A DNA stretch of 64,000 bases from Saprospiraceae bacterium (GTDB taxonomy: Bacteria; Bacteroidota; Bacteroidia; Chitinophagales; Saprospiraceae). The notes beneath the pieces are model-generated. The model was not told where the DNA came from. It was given only the letters and a program-made list of their open reading frames with translations, and ran no database searches. Below are positions 9,474 to 18,571 of the stretch, in pieces; position 1 is the stretch's first letter; every line of letters starts with the position of its first letter. Location: positions 124,001 to 188,000 of the forward strand of contig JADJPZ010000003.1 in the NCBI GenBank assembly GCA_016713025.1, given 5' to 3'. A program made the translations under genes and the position numbers.

Positions 9474-11279
9474 CTACATTCTTACCGGCATTTCTATTCC
9501 CAAAAGGTCGAAAGCTGAATATAGTACCTTCCCGACCTCATCGCTTAGTGCTATCCTGAATGCCTTTGCTTCATCTGTCTCAGCATTCAGTATGCGCACA
9601 TCATGATAAAACCTGTGAAAATCCTTGGCCAAGGAGTACGCATAATTGGCTACAGAAGATGGATCATATGATGCCCCTGCTTGTTTTATTACTTCAGGAA
9701 AGGCAATTAAGTGTTTCAATAACGCCTTTTCTTGCTCACGGTGATCTTTATACCCTGTGTAATGGATCAGTGTATCATCTGCTGCTTTTCTTTTCAAAGA
9801 TTGGATCCTGACATAAGCGTTTTGGATATATGGACCAGTTTGTCCCTGCATATCCACCGATTCTTTAGGATCAAAGATCATTCGCTTTTGCGGTTGCACT
9901 TTGATGATAAAAAACTTAAGTGCACCCAACCCTATTTGCTTCAATATATTCTTTTGTTCACTTTCCGATAAGACTGCGATTTCTCCTCTTTCCGCTGACA
10001 TTTCACTAGCTTCGTTGATGACTTCAGCTATCAGATCATCAGCATCCACGACTGTGCCTTCGCGTGATTTCATTTTTCCGGTTGGCAAATCTATCATGCC
10101 GTAAGACAAATGAAACAGACCTTCAGCATAAGGTTCTCCCAGTCTTTTTAATATTTCAAAAAGCACTTTAAAATGATAATCCTGCTCATCTGCCACAGTA
10201 TAGACCATGTTGCTGATACTGTAATCTTCATACCTTTTTTGTGCAGTACCTATATCCTGCGTGATATAAACGGCTGTTCCATCACTTCGCAGCACCACTT
10301 TTTTGTCCATACCGGCATCTTCGAGGTTTACCCAGACACTTCCATCATCTTCTTTGTAAAAGACACTTTTGCTCAGTCCTTTTTCCACAGCTTTTTTGCC
10401 CAGTAAATAAGTGTCGGACTCATAATATAGGGTATCGAAATGTACACCCAATGCTTCATAAGTCACATCAAATCCAGCGTACACCCAGGTATTCATTTTC
10501 TTCCAGAGGGCAGTGATTTCGGGGTCTTTTGCTTCCCATGCCAATAGCATTGATTTTGCCTGAGCCCCAAGTTCACTATAAGTATTGAAATAGGTATTTT
10601 TATACTCTTTAAAAAAAGCGATATTGTCCTGTCCTTCCTTTTTGCACTTTTCATATACTCCAGAAGCCAACTCTGTAAGTTGAAACTTTTCATACTCCTC
10701 CACAAATGCTTTTTCAAAGAGGACATAATAGTCTCCAACAAAATGATCTCCTTTGATACCCGTTGATTCCGGTGTCTTACCTTCTCCAAATTTTTGCCAT
10801 GCGAGCATACTCTTGCATATAGCTATGCCTAAACCATTGGCTTCCAATATTTTACTGCAAGACCAACCAAGCAATATATTCCTTATGTGCCCCAGGTGAA
10901 GCGGTTTATTAGTGTTGGGAGATGAAAATTCCACCATTACTTTTTTCCCATTCGGCTCCTGATATCCCAGTCTGTCTGTCTTGCTGATACCTTCCAGTAA
11001 AGTTGTCCAAAACTCGTCCTGTAAGGTAAAATTAAGAAACCCTTGTACTATTTCGTAATCTTTAAAACTCCTTTCGTTGGCTTTCATCCATTGACCCAAT
11101 AATTCTCCGATTTCCTTTGGAGATTTTTTTAAAGACTTCACTAACGGGAATATCACGAATGTAAAATCACCATTGAACTCTTTCCGGGTTTCATTGATGC
11201 TTATTTCATCTGGTGACATACTTATGTCAAAAAGAGAAAGGATGGCTTCAGAAAATTTACTTTGTATCGATTCGAGCAT
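9474..11279 (-). CDS. argS: Arginyl-tRNA synthetase
   Basis: A class I synthetase that charges tRNA-Arg. The start is placed at the ATG at 11279, giving 601 residues beginning MLESIQSKF. The frame is open 66 bases further to an ATG at 11345, but a promoter -7 box (11311-11318) lies between the two and the extra residues do not resemble the family. An Arg-specific N-terminal domain is followed by the HIGH variant H128-L-G-H131 in SPNTNKPLHLGH, a KMSKS-like MKSREG loop, and the C-terminal all-helical DALR anticodon-binding domain. The gene lies directly upstream of glnS. Confidence 0.94.
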   Translation of the reverse strand: MLESIQSKFSEAILSLFDISMSPDEISINETRKEFNGDFTFVIFPLVKSLKKSPKEIGELLGQWMKANERSFKDYEIVQGFLNFTLQDEFWTTLLEGISKTDRLGYQEPNGKKVMVEFSSPNTNKPLHLGHIRNILLGWSCSKILEANGLGIAICKSMLAWQKFGEGKTPESTGIKGDHFVGDYYVLFEKAFVEEYEKFQLTELASGVYEKCKKEGQDNIAFFKEYKNTYFNTYSELGAQAKSMLLAWEAKDPEITALWKKMNTWVYAGFDVTYEALGVHFDTLYYESDTYLLGKKAVEKGLSKSVFYKEDDGSVWVNLEDAGMDKKVVLRSDGTAVYITQDIGTAQKRYEDYSISNMVYTVADEQDYHFKVLFEILKRLGEPYAEGLFHLSYGMIDLPTGKMKSREGTVVDADDLIAEVINEASEMSAERGEIAVLSESEQKNILKQIGLGALKFFIIKVQPQKRMIFDPKESVDMQGQTGPYIQNAYVRIQSLKRKAADDTLIHYTGYKDHREQEKALLKHLIAFPEVIKQAGASYDPSSVANYAYSLAKDFHRFYHDVRILNAETDEAKAFRIALSDEVGKVLYSAFDLLGIEMPVRM

Positions 11280-11310
11280 GAAATTGTAACTATTATCGTT
11301 TTTGAAGGTG

Positions 11311-11318
11311 CAAAAGTA
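11311..11318 (-). promoter_or_regulatory. -7 element of the argS-glnS promoter
   Basis: TACTTTTG on the minus strand is an exact TAnnTTTG match 32 bases upstream of the chosen argS start. It supports the shorter start. No good -33 TTTG is seen. Confidence 0.5.
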
Positions 11319-11596
11319 AACAATATCCCTTTGTAAATCATACAATCAAACAGGAACTTAAAATAAGGGCCAAAAAAACCATCACTTTCCAAATTTGGAT
11401 AATTGAACTATTCCTATTGTGGCGAACCTATTTCAGAATAACAAATTGATGGCAATAAGGAGTCCTTATGCAAGAATAAACAATAATTATAAGAATGCAT
11501 ATACAAAAAAGCAAATGCATATACATAACTATAATAATACCTTACATAGATACAAAAGAAATTGATATATTTTTCTTAACTTTTGATAGTCAAATA

Positions 11597-11627
11597 TTTG
11601 TATATTTTAATAAACTGCGTACTTTTG
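11597..11627 (+). promoter_or_regulatory. Consensus Bacteroidota promoter of the haloperoxidase gene
   Basis: TTTG at 11597-11600, 19 bases of AT-rich spacer, then TACTTTTG at 11620-11627: a full match to the primary sigma consensus of this phylum. Transcription should start near 11632, about 48 bases before the ATG. The rest of the gene-free stretch 11280-11679 shows only AT-rich DNA and the argS promoter. Confidence 0.75.
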
Positions 11628-11679
11628 CAAAGTTTTTAATAACCTAAAATAAATTATTAAAACTCTAAAATTTGTTATA

Positions 11680-13071
11680 ATGAAATTTTATACCAAAATT
11701 CTTTTACTCTTTATATTTGCATTATCTATATCAAGTTGTAAAAAAGACATTACAGATGAAACAACTACTGCTGTAAAAACAGTAGAACAGTTTGATTTTA
11801 AAGTAGTTAGTGAATGGAATAACCTATGGATGGAAATCGAAAGACATGCTGCAGGTTACAGACCTTGTCCTACTGCCAATGCTTTAGGCTATCTGGGTTT
11901 GGCAGGATATGAAGCTTGCGTATCAGGAATGCCGGAATACAATTCGTTGGCTCCGAGATATCAGGGACTGAATGTGCCTAAAGTTTTTCCTAATCAGGAG
12001 TACCACTGGCCAACAGTGGTCAATGCTGTCAATAATTTTATGTTCAGCAGATTGCTTCCTGAAGTTGACAAAAAACTATATGCGCGTATTAAAGAATTAT
12101 CTGACAAGAATGAAAAATTATTTCTTGATCAGGCTGGTCAGGAAATTTTTATAAGATCAAAAAATCACGGAGAAGCCGTAGCTGCCGTTTTTTGGGACTG
12201 GATGAAGACAGACGCAGCTACTTTTGATGGTTACAAAGACCCATTCAAAGAAAACAACTGGAGAGACAGATTGAAGCAACCAGGAGCATGGACTCCAACT
12301 GTACCAGGGCCAGGAGAAGGCATGTTTCCTTACTGGGGTAAAGGAAAAACCCTTGCCATCAAAGATGATATGAAAGTATGCAGAGATTATAAATATTATG
12401 TTGGGGAATATAGCGAAAATCCAAACTCCACGCTTTATAATCAGGCTTTGGAGGTAATGAGACAAAATACACCTTCACTTTCTTATCAGACGGAGTGGGT
12501 AGGTGAGTTTTGGAGTGACGACCTTTTAGGACTTACTTTTTCTCCACCTACAAGATTTATTGCTATAGCCAATCAGGTATATGAAAATGAAAATTGTAGC
12601 CTGGAAGAAGCAATCGTAGCTAATGCCAAAGTGGGCATGGCACTTCATGACGCAGCAATAGGATGCTGGAATTCAAAATACGTTTATAATATCGAAAGGC
12701 CTGAATCATACATCAAGAGATTGATAGATCCAACATGGGAACCAAATCTGGAAAACCCTAATACAGGTGACAAAGGCATTTCCCCTTCATTCCCTGCTTA
12801 TCCGTCAGGTCACGCCACTTTTGGAGCGGCAGCATCTGAAGCTTTAGCAAGTGTATTTGGTTATTCTTATGGTATGACCGACAATTGCCACAGAAACAGA
12901 TCTGAATTTTCCGGGTATCCTCGTACATTCAGCAGCTTCTTCGAAATGGCAATGGAAAATGCCTGGTCAAGGGTTCCACTTGGTGTACACTATAGAATGG
13001 ATGCTGATGAAGGTGTGAGATATGGTACTGAAATAGGCAGAGTGGTAAACAGGTTGCCTTGGAAAAAATAA
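11680..13071 (+). CDS. Vanadium-dependent haloperoxidase / PAP2-superfamily lipoprotein
   Basis: A 463-residue exported lipoprotein: a hydrophobic signal ends in LSISSC with the lipobox cysteine at C20. The phosphate/vanadate-binding signature is complete: K333-x6-R340-P341, P375-S-G-H378 and S430-R-x5-H437-x3-D441. These residues bind phosphate in acid phosphatases and vanadate in haloperoxidases. The length of over 400 residues and the wording of the motifs fit the family named vanadium-dependent haloperoxidase in Bacteroidota; whether it oxidises halides or removes phosphate cannot be read from sequence. It has its own promoter and terminator, so it is a single-gene unit. Confidence 0.85.
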   Translation: MKFYTKILLLFIFALSISSCKKDITDETTTAVKTVEQFDFKVVSEWNNLWMEIERHAAGYRPCPTANALGYLGLAGYEACVSGMPEYNSLAPRYQGLNVPKVFPNQEYHWPTVVNAVNNFMFSRLLPEVDKKLYARIKELSDKNEKLFLDQAGQEIFIRSKNHGEAVAAVFWDWMKTDAATFDGYKDPFKENNWRDRLKQPGAWTPTVPGPGEGMFPYWGKGKTLAIKDDMKVCRDYKYYVGEYSENPNSTLYNQALEVMRQNTPSLSYQTEWVGEFWSDDLLGLTFSPPTRFIAIANQVYENENCSLEEAIVANAKVGMALHDAAIGCWNSKYVYNIERPESYIKRLIDPTWEPNLENPNTGDKGISPSFPAYPSGHATFGAAASEALASVFGYSYGMTDNCHRNRSEFSGYPRTFSSFFEMAMENAWSRVPLGVHYRMDADEGVRYGTEIGRVVNRLPWKK

Positions 13072-13087
13072 AAATTAGTTAGTTATA

Positions 13088-13120
13088 AAAAGGGTCTGTA
13101 AAATGACCCTTTTTTGTTTT
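13088..13120 (+). terminator. Rho-independent terminator after the haloperoxidase gene
   Basis: AAAAGGGTC (13088-13096) pairs with GACCCTTTT (13105-13113) around an 8-base loop, followed by a T-rich tract to 13120. It lies 17 bases after the stop codon. Confidence 0.85.
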
Positions 13121-13132
13121 GCGAAAGTTGAA

Positions 13133-13624
13133 ATGAAAAAAAATCTTATGATAAATAAAATATTGGCTAGTACTTGCGTTGCGGTGTTGATTTTATTTGG
13201 TTGTAAAGGGGATCAACAAGCCACCAATAGAAGTGATCAGGAAATAAAGGAAACCTACGGAACAGGAGAGATTTCCAGAGTCTATACACGTATCAATGGA
13301 AAAATTGAAGGTAAAATGACAGACTACTACCCCTCAGGAGCAATAAAAGGGGAGCGATTTTTTCAAAATGATAAGCAGGATGGAAAAACAACGCTATATT
13401 ATGAAAGTGGTGCTTTGAAAGAAGTTCAATACTATATCAACGGACTGAGGAATGGAGGAGATACTATATACTACGAATCGGGAAAATTACAATATGTAAG
13501 CATGTTTAAAGATGAAAAAAACAATGGTTACTTACAGAAATGGTCTGAAGACGGAGACTTGATTTATGAAGCAAAATTCCAAATGGATTCTTTAGTGGAA
13601 GTTGGCGGCAAATCCATCAAATAG
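13133..13624 (+). CDS. MORN-type repeat lipoprotein (YwqK-like)
   Basis: The start is placed at the ATG at 13133 (163 residues), because the in-frame ATG at 13103 lies inside the terminator hairpin of the previous gene. The protein opens with a lipoprotein signal ending LILFGC. The body holds three to four MORN-variant repeats of the form YYPSGAIKGERFF, YYESGALKEVQYY and YYESGKLQYVSMF. Such proteins are often labelled YwqK-family antitoxins, but in Bacteroidota they are usually exported lipoproteins of unknown role. There is no toxin gene next to it, so the antitoxin label is not supported here. Confidence 0.75.
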   Translation: MKKNLMINKILASTCVAVLILFGCKGDQQATNRSDQEIKETYGTGEISRVYTRINGKIEGKMTDYYPSGAIKGERFFQNDKQDGKTTLYYESGALKEVQYYINGLRNGGDTIYYESGKLQYVSMFKDEKNNGYLQKWSEDGDLIYEAKFQMDSLVEVGGKSIK

Positions 13625-13647
13625 CATCGTTACAGTTAAACCTAAAA

Positions 13648-14042
13648 ATGAAAAATATACTTTTTATCAACGGCATCATAGAAGGTTTGGCAGGTTTTGT
13701 TCTCATTTTTCGGCCGCAGCTGTTACTTTCACATGCTCAACCTGACATACAAGGAGTCATTGTTGCAAAGCTGTATGGGATAATAGCTCTTTGTTTTGGT
13801 ATAACATCTTATTTACTCAGCAAGATTTTCATTATCATTCTGATGTATTTAAGAGAATTGTGCTCGTCGTTATAGCGTTTCATTTTGCTGTAGGCATGTT
13901 TATGTATGGAGTATATCAACAAAATATAACGTCTCATCCTGGAGCGTCTTTATTACATACTGTTATAGCTGTGGTATTCTTAATGATATATCTTAAAAAT
14001 ATGCATCATTTCAAAGAAGAAACCGATGAGCCAGCTTCCTGA
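13648..14042 (+). pseudogene. Small membrane protein of about 131 residues, split by a -1 frameshift
   Basis: Two overlapping frames together read as one small membrane protein. The first frame (from ATG 13648) gives two hydrophobic helices and ends in sense at YLLSK; the second, one frame over, continues from DFHYHSDVFKRIVLVV with two more helices to the stop at 14042. The switch falls at the CAAGATTTTC at 13821-13830: one extra A would join both frames into YLLSKDFHYHSDVF. After the shift the first frame runs only 17 codons. I do not recognise the family; a four-helix membrane protein is all that can be said. The end overlaps the start of tesB by 17 bases, which suggests translational coupling in the intact gene. 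Confidence 0.6.
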
Positions 14043-14880
14043 ATTATTAGACATCCTCACTCTCACGCCAATCGAAAGGAATACTTATAAAGGGACAAGC
14101 CTGTTTATAGGAAGCCCCAATGTATATGGTGGACAAGTCCTTGCACAATCGATAGCTGCTGCTCATGAGACAATAGAAGATCATAAAGTACTTCATTCGA
14201 TACATTCATACTTTATCAACCCCGGAGATAATGATAAAGACATCCATTTTAATGTACAAGTCATCAAAGACGGTCGATCATTTAACACAAGGAGAGTGGT
14301 GGCTACGCAGGAAGGTCGTGAGATTTTTATATTATTTGCTTCATACCATACACCTGAACCAGGCATAGAACATCAGGATATCATGCCTAATGTGGCAAGA
14401 CCCGAGTCCCTTACATCGTTTTCTGACCTGTTTGCAGAGTTTGCGTCAAAATTTAATATAGAGCCAAGAGGGATATTTGCCCCAAACGGACCATTTATCT
14501 TTTTCCCGGTCGAGCACTACGATCCATTCAATCCCAGAATAAGGCCTGCCATAAATCATACATGGTTTAAGACAAATGGTGTCCTGCCAGATGACAATAA
14601 ATTACATCAAACTACCCTCGCATATGCTTCTGATTTCAATTTATTGATCACGGCACTCTTCCCTCACGGATTATCGTTTTTTACCACGCCCATGCAAATT
14701 GCAAGTTTGGATCATGCGATGTGGTTTCACAGACCGGTCAAAACCGATGATTGGCTGCTTTATGCGGTAAACAGCAGCAACGCCAATGCGGGACGAGCGT
14801 TTTGTTCCGGAAAGATCTTCAACAAAGAAGGATTACTTGTTGCCTCCACTGCACAGGAAGGACTTATCAGAAAACTCTAG
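14026..14880 (+). CDS. tesB: Acyl-CoA thioesterase II (TesB-like)
   Basis: A 284-residue double hot-dog thioesterase that hydrolyses acyl-CoA to free fatty acid and CoA. The N-terminal hot-dog shows YGGQVLAQSIAAA and the C-terminal one SLDHAMWFHRP. The catalytic residues of TesB are recognisable: D229 in LDHAMWFH, S251 where many members have Thr, and Q277 in TAQEGL. The length is typical. Its start overlaps the end of the small membrane gene. Confidence 0.9.
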   Translation: MSQLPELLDILTLTPIERNTYKGTSLFIGSPNVYGGQVLAQSIAAAHETIEDHKVLHSIHSYFINPGDNDKDIHFNVQVIKDGRSFNTRRVVATQEGREIFILFASYHTPEPGIEHQDIMPNVARPESLTSFSDLFAEFASKFNIEPRGIFAPNGPFIFFPVEHYDPFNPRIRPAINHTWFKTNGVLPDDNKLHQTTLAYASDFNLLITALFPHGLSFFTTPMQIASLDHAMWFHRPVKTDDWLLYAVNSSNANAGRAFCSGKIFNKEGLLVASTAQEGLIRKL

Positions 14881-15067
14881 TCCTCATAATATATCTGTTT
14901 TAATAAAACAAAATTTTAATCATCAGTAAAAATGACAGTAATCATACTTCACAATGACAGAAATTCACTATTTTCGCTAAATATTATAAAAAGAGATTAA
15001 ATTGCAAAGATTTTGGTGAGGGTGTCAGGTTGAATGAGTTGAAGTACTTTTAAAAATCTTAAGACCA

Positions 15068-16588
15068 TTGTATAATCAATTACATATTGATAATTTGTTT
15101 CACAAATTGCAGGAGGAATTTGAGGAACAATATTTGTCAGTATTTCACAATGATCTGGCGCCAAAGGCGGTTGTAGTAATACCAAGTCTCACTTTGGATC
15201 ATCATATTCTTTCTAAAGTCAGAGGTCATTTTTACTATGAAGAAAGGATGCTTTGTATGCTGATGCTATTGCGTATGCCTGAAACCCGCCTTACCTTCGT
15301 GACAAGTATACCGATCTCTCCACTCATTATTGATTATTACTTGCACATGCTTCCGGGCATCACGTCTCATCATGCACGCAATCGACTGACATTATTGAGC
15401 TGTTATGATGCTGGAAATATACCACTCACAGAGAAGGTACTGCGTCGCCCGAGATTGATAAGCAGGATAAAAAAAAGTATCAATAATGGTGATCCTGCCC
15501 ATATTATGTTCTTTAACGTGACTGAAGCAGAAAAAGAACTGGCTGTAAAACTAAATCTACCTATCTACGGTTGTGATCCGGCACTCAACTATTTAGGTAC
15601 AAAGAGTGGATCGCGAACTATTTTCAAGGAGACTGGCATACTTACACCCCATGGATTTGAAAACATTAATTCTGTTGCGGAAATAACTGATGCTATATAC
15701 CAGCTGAAGATAGCAAAACCACAATTAGAGAAGGCAGTAATAAAACTGAATGATGGCTTTTCCGGAGATGGCAATGCCATTTTTTACTATATCAACGCAC
15801 CATCTGACGAAGAAGAACTTAAGTCATGGATTCAAGTAAACCTTAAGAAGAATACAAAAGTAGTTGCCAAAAAACTTAAGTTTGATAGGTTCATTGAAAA
15901 AATGGAGGTAATGGGAGGCATAGTAGAAGAATTTATAAATGCAGAAACTATCACCTCTCCATCCGTTCAAGTCAGGATCAATCCCGAAGGAGAGATATGT
16001 ATCATATCTACCCATGATCAGGTATTAGGAGGCGAAAGCGGACAGGTTTTTATAGGAGCTACATTCCCTGCCAAAGAAGATTATGCAGTAGAACTAAGTA
16101 AAATTTCAATAAAACTGGCCGAAAAAATGAAATCCAAAGGTGTTTTGGGCAGGTTTGGAATTGATTTTATGAGTATCAAACAGTATGGCCATTGGCAGCA
16201 TTATGCTATAGAAATTAATCTGCGAAAAGGAGGAACGACGCACCCGTTTCTGATGTTACAATTTCTCACCAATGGAATGTATATACAGGATACCGGTGAA
16301 TACATACTGCCTGATGGCAATAAAAGGTATTACTTTGCTACAGATAATCTGCAAAAGGAGCAGTATAAAGGAATGACACCACCTGACCTTTTGGACATAG
16401 TGATGTATTACGGACTCCACTATGATCATAAAAAGGAAGAAGGAGTCATGTTTCATCTTATTAGTGCTTTGTCACAGTTCGGAAAGCTAGGTCTAGTCAG
16501 CATAGGCAAGACTCCTGAGAGAGCCATGGCATACTATTTTAAGGTGATAGAAGTGTTGGATAAAGAGACGGAGACTAAGCAAGATTAG
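15068..16588 (+). CDS. ATP-grasp ligase, PGM1-related peptide ligase family
   Basis: A 506-residue cytoplasmic protein. The N-terminal part contains the family hallmarks IPSLTLD, a YEERMLCMLMLLRMP-type segment and SIPISPLIIDYYLHMLPGI; the C-terminal half is an ATP-grasp fold (AVIKLNDGFSGDGNA, RFGIDFM, EINLRKGGTTHP). This family is widespread and named after the pheganomycin peptide ligase PGM1, but most members lack a known substrate. The start must be the TTG at 15068, since the frame is closed by a stop at 15035 and has no ATG nearby. The 3' end overlaps the end of the convergent yebC gene by 14 bases. Confidence 0.8.
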   Translation: MYNQLHIDNLFHKLQEEFEEQYLSVFHNDLAPKAVVVIPSLTLDHHILSKVRGHFYYEERMLCMLMLLRMPETRLTFVTSIPISPLIIDYYLHMLPGITSHHARNRLTLLSCYDAGNIPLTEKVLRRPRLISRIKKSINNGDPAHIMFFNVTEAEKELAVKLNLPIYGCDPALNYLGTKSGSRTIFKETGILTPHGFENINSVAEITDAIYQLKIAKPQLEKAVIKLNDGFSGDGNAIFYYINAPSDEEELKSWIQVNLKKNTKVVAKKLKFDRFIEKMEVMGGIVEEFINAETITSPSVQVRINPEGEICIISTHDQVLGGESGQVFIGATFPAKEDYAVELSKISIKLAEKMKSKGVLGRFGIDFMSIKQYGHWQHYAIEINLRKGGTTHPFLMLQFLTNGMYIQDTGEYILPDGNKRYYFATDNLQKEQYKGMTPPDLLDIVMYYGLHYDHKKEEGVMFHLISALSQFGKLGLVSIGKTPERAMAYYFKVIEVLDKETETKQD

Positions 16589-17286
16589 TGTACACAGCCT
16601 GTACATCATCATCATCCTCGAGCTTATCTATCAATTTTTCTATGTCTGTCATCTGGTCATCAGTAAATTCCACAGGTGTAGTAGGAATTCTCTGCAGATT
16701 GGCTTTTGTGATATTGATACCTTTTTCTTCAAATCCCTTAGTAAGCGATCCAAAATCGGTATAATCCGCATAGGCATAAACTGTACTCTCATCTGTTTCA
16801 TAACTTTGCAGGCCATAATCTATCATCTCAAGTTCAAATTCATCCAGATCGAGATCTGCAGGCTTTTCAAATTCGACCACTGTTTTGCGGTCAAACATAA
16901 ACTCAAGCGAACCCGTGGGTACCAAAGACCCACCTGTTTTATTAAAGTATGATTTTACATTTGCAACAGTTCGAGTGGTATTGTCAGTAGCACATTCTAC
17001 AAAAACCAATACCCCATGAGGACCCTTTCCTTCATAATTTACCTCTGTAAAATCATCTCCATCTTTGCCGGCTGCTCTCTTTATGGCATTATCTACATTG
17101 TCCTTTGGCATATTTGCAGCTTTCGCTGCCTGAATGGCTAATCTGAGCTTTGAGTTGGTCTCTGGGTCAGGTCCGCCTTCACGAGCAGCGATAGTGATAG
17201 CTCTTGATACTTTAGGAAATACTCTGGACATAGTTGCCCATCTTTTTTTCTTTGGCGGCTCTTCGGTATTCAAATGCTCTTCCCAT
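16575..17286 (-). CDS. yebC: YebC/PmpR-family protein, N-terminal homopolymer frameshift
   Basis: The 232 codons from TTG 17273 encode a YebC/PmpR/TACO1-type protein (AAREGGPDPETNSKLRLAI, GPHGVLVFVECATDN, TGSLEFMF), a regulator or translation factor for difficult polyproline stretches. The natural N-terminus is out of frame: an ATG at 17286 starts MGRAFEYRRAAKEK, the usual start in this phylum, but a run of seven As (17232-17238, T on the plus strand) shifts the frame. With six As it would read MGRAFEYRRAAKEKRWATMS and join the rest. The gene is therefore called from 17286 with a single-base indel, probably a homopolymer sequencing error. Confidence 0.85.
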
Positions 17287-17343
17287 GATACGATTGTTTA
17301 AACTGTACTGATATCTTATAGATATAAAAAATATTCTTTTAAC

Positions 17344-17383
17344 AAAAAAAGCATCTCATAAGGTTTACTTACAGGATGCTTTT
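17344..17383 (-). terminator. Terminator of the tRNA-Ser gene
   Basis: On the minus strand AAAAGCATC (17383-17375) pairs with GATGCTTTT (17355-17347), and the T-run continues to 17344. It lies directly after the tRNA 3' end. Confidence 0.75.
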
Positions 17384-17390
17384 ATATTTC

Positions 17391-17475
17391 GGAAGAGGAG
17401 GGATTCGAACCCCCGGTACCCTTTCAGGACTCCTGTTTTCAAGACAGGTGCAATCGGCCGCTCTGCCACTCTTCC
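17391..17475 (-). tRNA. tRNA-Ser (anticodon UGA)
   Basis: 85 bases with paired acceptor arms GGAAGAG and CTCTTCC, a long variable arm as expected for serine, a TTCGAAT T-loop, and the anticodon loop CTTGAAA with anticodon TGA. No CCA is encoded. A TACTTTTG promoter box lies upstream and a hairpin terminator downstream. Confidence 0.95.
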
Positions 17476-17500
17476 GGAACTGCTTTCTTCTAAAGCGACG

Positions 17501-17508
17501 CAAAAGTA
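17501..17508 (-). promoter_or_regulatory. -7 element for tRNA-Ser
   Basis: TACTTTTG on the minus strand, an exact TAnnTTTG match, 25 bases before the tRNA 5' end. A clear -33 box is missing. Confidence 0.5.
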
Positions 17509-17551
17509 ACGAATTTTTTTAAAAGGAAAAAACAATTTTAAATAAAAAGAA

Positions 17552-17579
17552 AAAGTAGGTACACTTTTGGACCTACTTT
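17552..17579 (-). terminator. Hairpin, probable terminator
   Basis: AAAGTAGGT (17552-17560) pairs with ACCTACTTT (17571-17579). In the minus direction it is followed by a T-rich stretch, so it may end transcription coming from the Crp/Fnr gene 230 bases upstream. The rest of 17580-17810 holds no gene that I can recognise, only a 37-codon minus-strand open frame (17657-17767) without support and a short inverted repeat CATAACA/TGTTATG at 17779-17796. Confidence 0.5.
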
Positions 17580-17810
17580 CTTAACTAAATTTCAGGTATA
17601 ACTAAATTATGAGAATACTACTAGTGGTATGTTAGTGTTGAATGACGCATCAATTATTAGTAGATTTTTCTTTTGATCAAGTCGATGGTTTCCAAAATTA
17701 ACTGTAGATAAAGATGGGGTTCATCAACGAAGAGCAAATGGAAAAGATACTTTAAGTCATCCGCCAATTTACCTTAATCATAACACTATTGTTATGTTCA
17801 ATTTATATAA

Positions 17811-18491
17811 TCAGCTCAAAGCTTCAATATCTCTGATGAGTATAGATTTGCGCTTAAAATATATTTGATTGTGTTTTTTCAAATCATTCAATACTGTTGT
17901 AACTGTCTGTCTGGATGTCCCTGTAAAATTTGCTATATCTTGCTGTGTAAAATCATGTTTTAACAAAATTTCAAATCCTATCGTTTGCCCAAAAGACTGG
18001 GCATTGATTCTCAAAAACTGAATGATTCTTTCCCTGGCATCATTGAATGCCAATGACTCTAACCGGTCTTCAGTATACTTTAATTTTTTGCTTAAAAACG
18101 CTATAAGGTCTATTGAAAAATTAGAATTTCTTCTAATAAGCTCTTTGATTATGTTAATTTTAACGGCTAAGACTGTAGTGTCAACAGACATTGATATGGC
18201 ATTATTGGTATGAATACTTTCTCCTGTAAAACTTTGCTCACTCAGCAATGCCTTGGGATGTAAGATCATTTTAATAACTTCTCTACCTTCAATTATATTG
18301 GATGTAACTTTTACTGAACCTTTGAGTAAAAAATAAATTTCATCACTATCTTCTCCTTGTCTGAAAACAAAATCTAATTTATTAATCACTCTCAGATCAC
18401 CTTCTTCGACCAAATAACTCAATTCATTTTTTGTCAATGATGCCGCTACCGGGAAATCTTCAATAGATTCAATTATTTCTACCTGTTGCAT
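17811..18491 (-). CDS. Crp/Fnr-family transcriptional regulator
   Basis: A 226-residue regulator starting at ATG 18491 (MQQVEIIESIEDFP). The frame is open to 18605, but that extension has no homology-like features and covers an inverted repeat that looks like an operator. Residues about 15-125 form the cyclic-nucleotide-binding beta-roll and about 150-225 a winged helix with DFTQQDIANFTGTSRQTV as the recognition unit. No cysteine cluster for an FeS centre is visible, so it is not a classical Fnr. The gene follows the Fec-like signalling set on the same strand, separated by about 240 bases. Confidence 0.85.
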   Translation of the reverse strand: MQQVEIIESIEDFPVAASLTKNELSYLVEEGDLRVINKLDFVFRQGEDSDEIYFLLKGSVKVTSNIIEGREVIKMILHPKALLSEQSFTGESIHTNNAISMSVDTTVLAVKINIIKELIRRNSNFSIDLIAFLSKKLKYTEDRLESLAFNDARERIIQFLRINAQSFGQTIGFEILLKHDFTQQDIANFTGTSRQTVTTVLNDLKKHNQIYFKRKSILIRDIEALS

Positions 18492-18551
18492 AAAAAATGT
18501 GTGATATGGTACAATACAATGACACAATTTCAAGGTAATCCCCCTATATGA

Positions 18552-18571
18552 AATGTACAATATTTTACATT
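18552..18571. promoter_or_regulatory. Candidate operator upstream of the Crp/Fnr gene
   Basis: AATGTA (18552-18557) and TACATT (18566-18571) form an exact inverted repeat with an 8-base spacer, 61-80 bases upstream of the start. Size and symmetry suit a dimeric Crp/Fnr site, so autoregulation is possible. No experimental motif is known to me for this family. Confidence 0.35.

Noticed and set aside
11280..11345. Longer argS start at 11345
   Set aside because: The exact TAnnTTTG box at 11311-11318 would then lie inside the coding region, and the extra residues do not fit the family N-terminus.
13133..13624. Antitoxin assignment for the MORN-type lipoprotein
   Set aside because: The label comes from the YwqK family name; there is no adjacent toxin and the protein has a lipoprotein signal.
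17657..17767. Minus-strand 37-codon frame downstream of the Crp/Fnr gene
   Set aside because: TTG start only, no promoter or similarity to a known peptide; too short to support.
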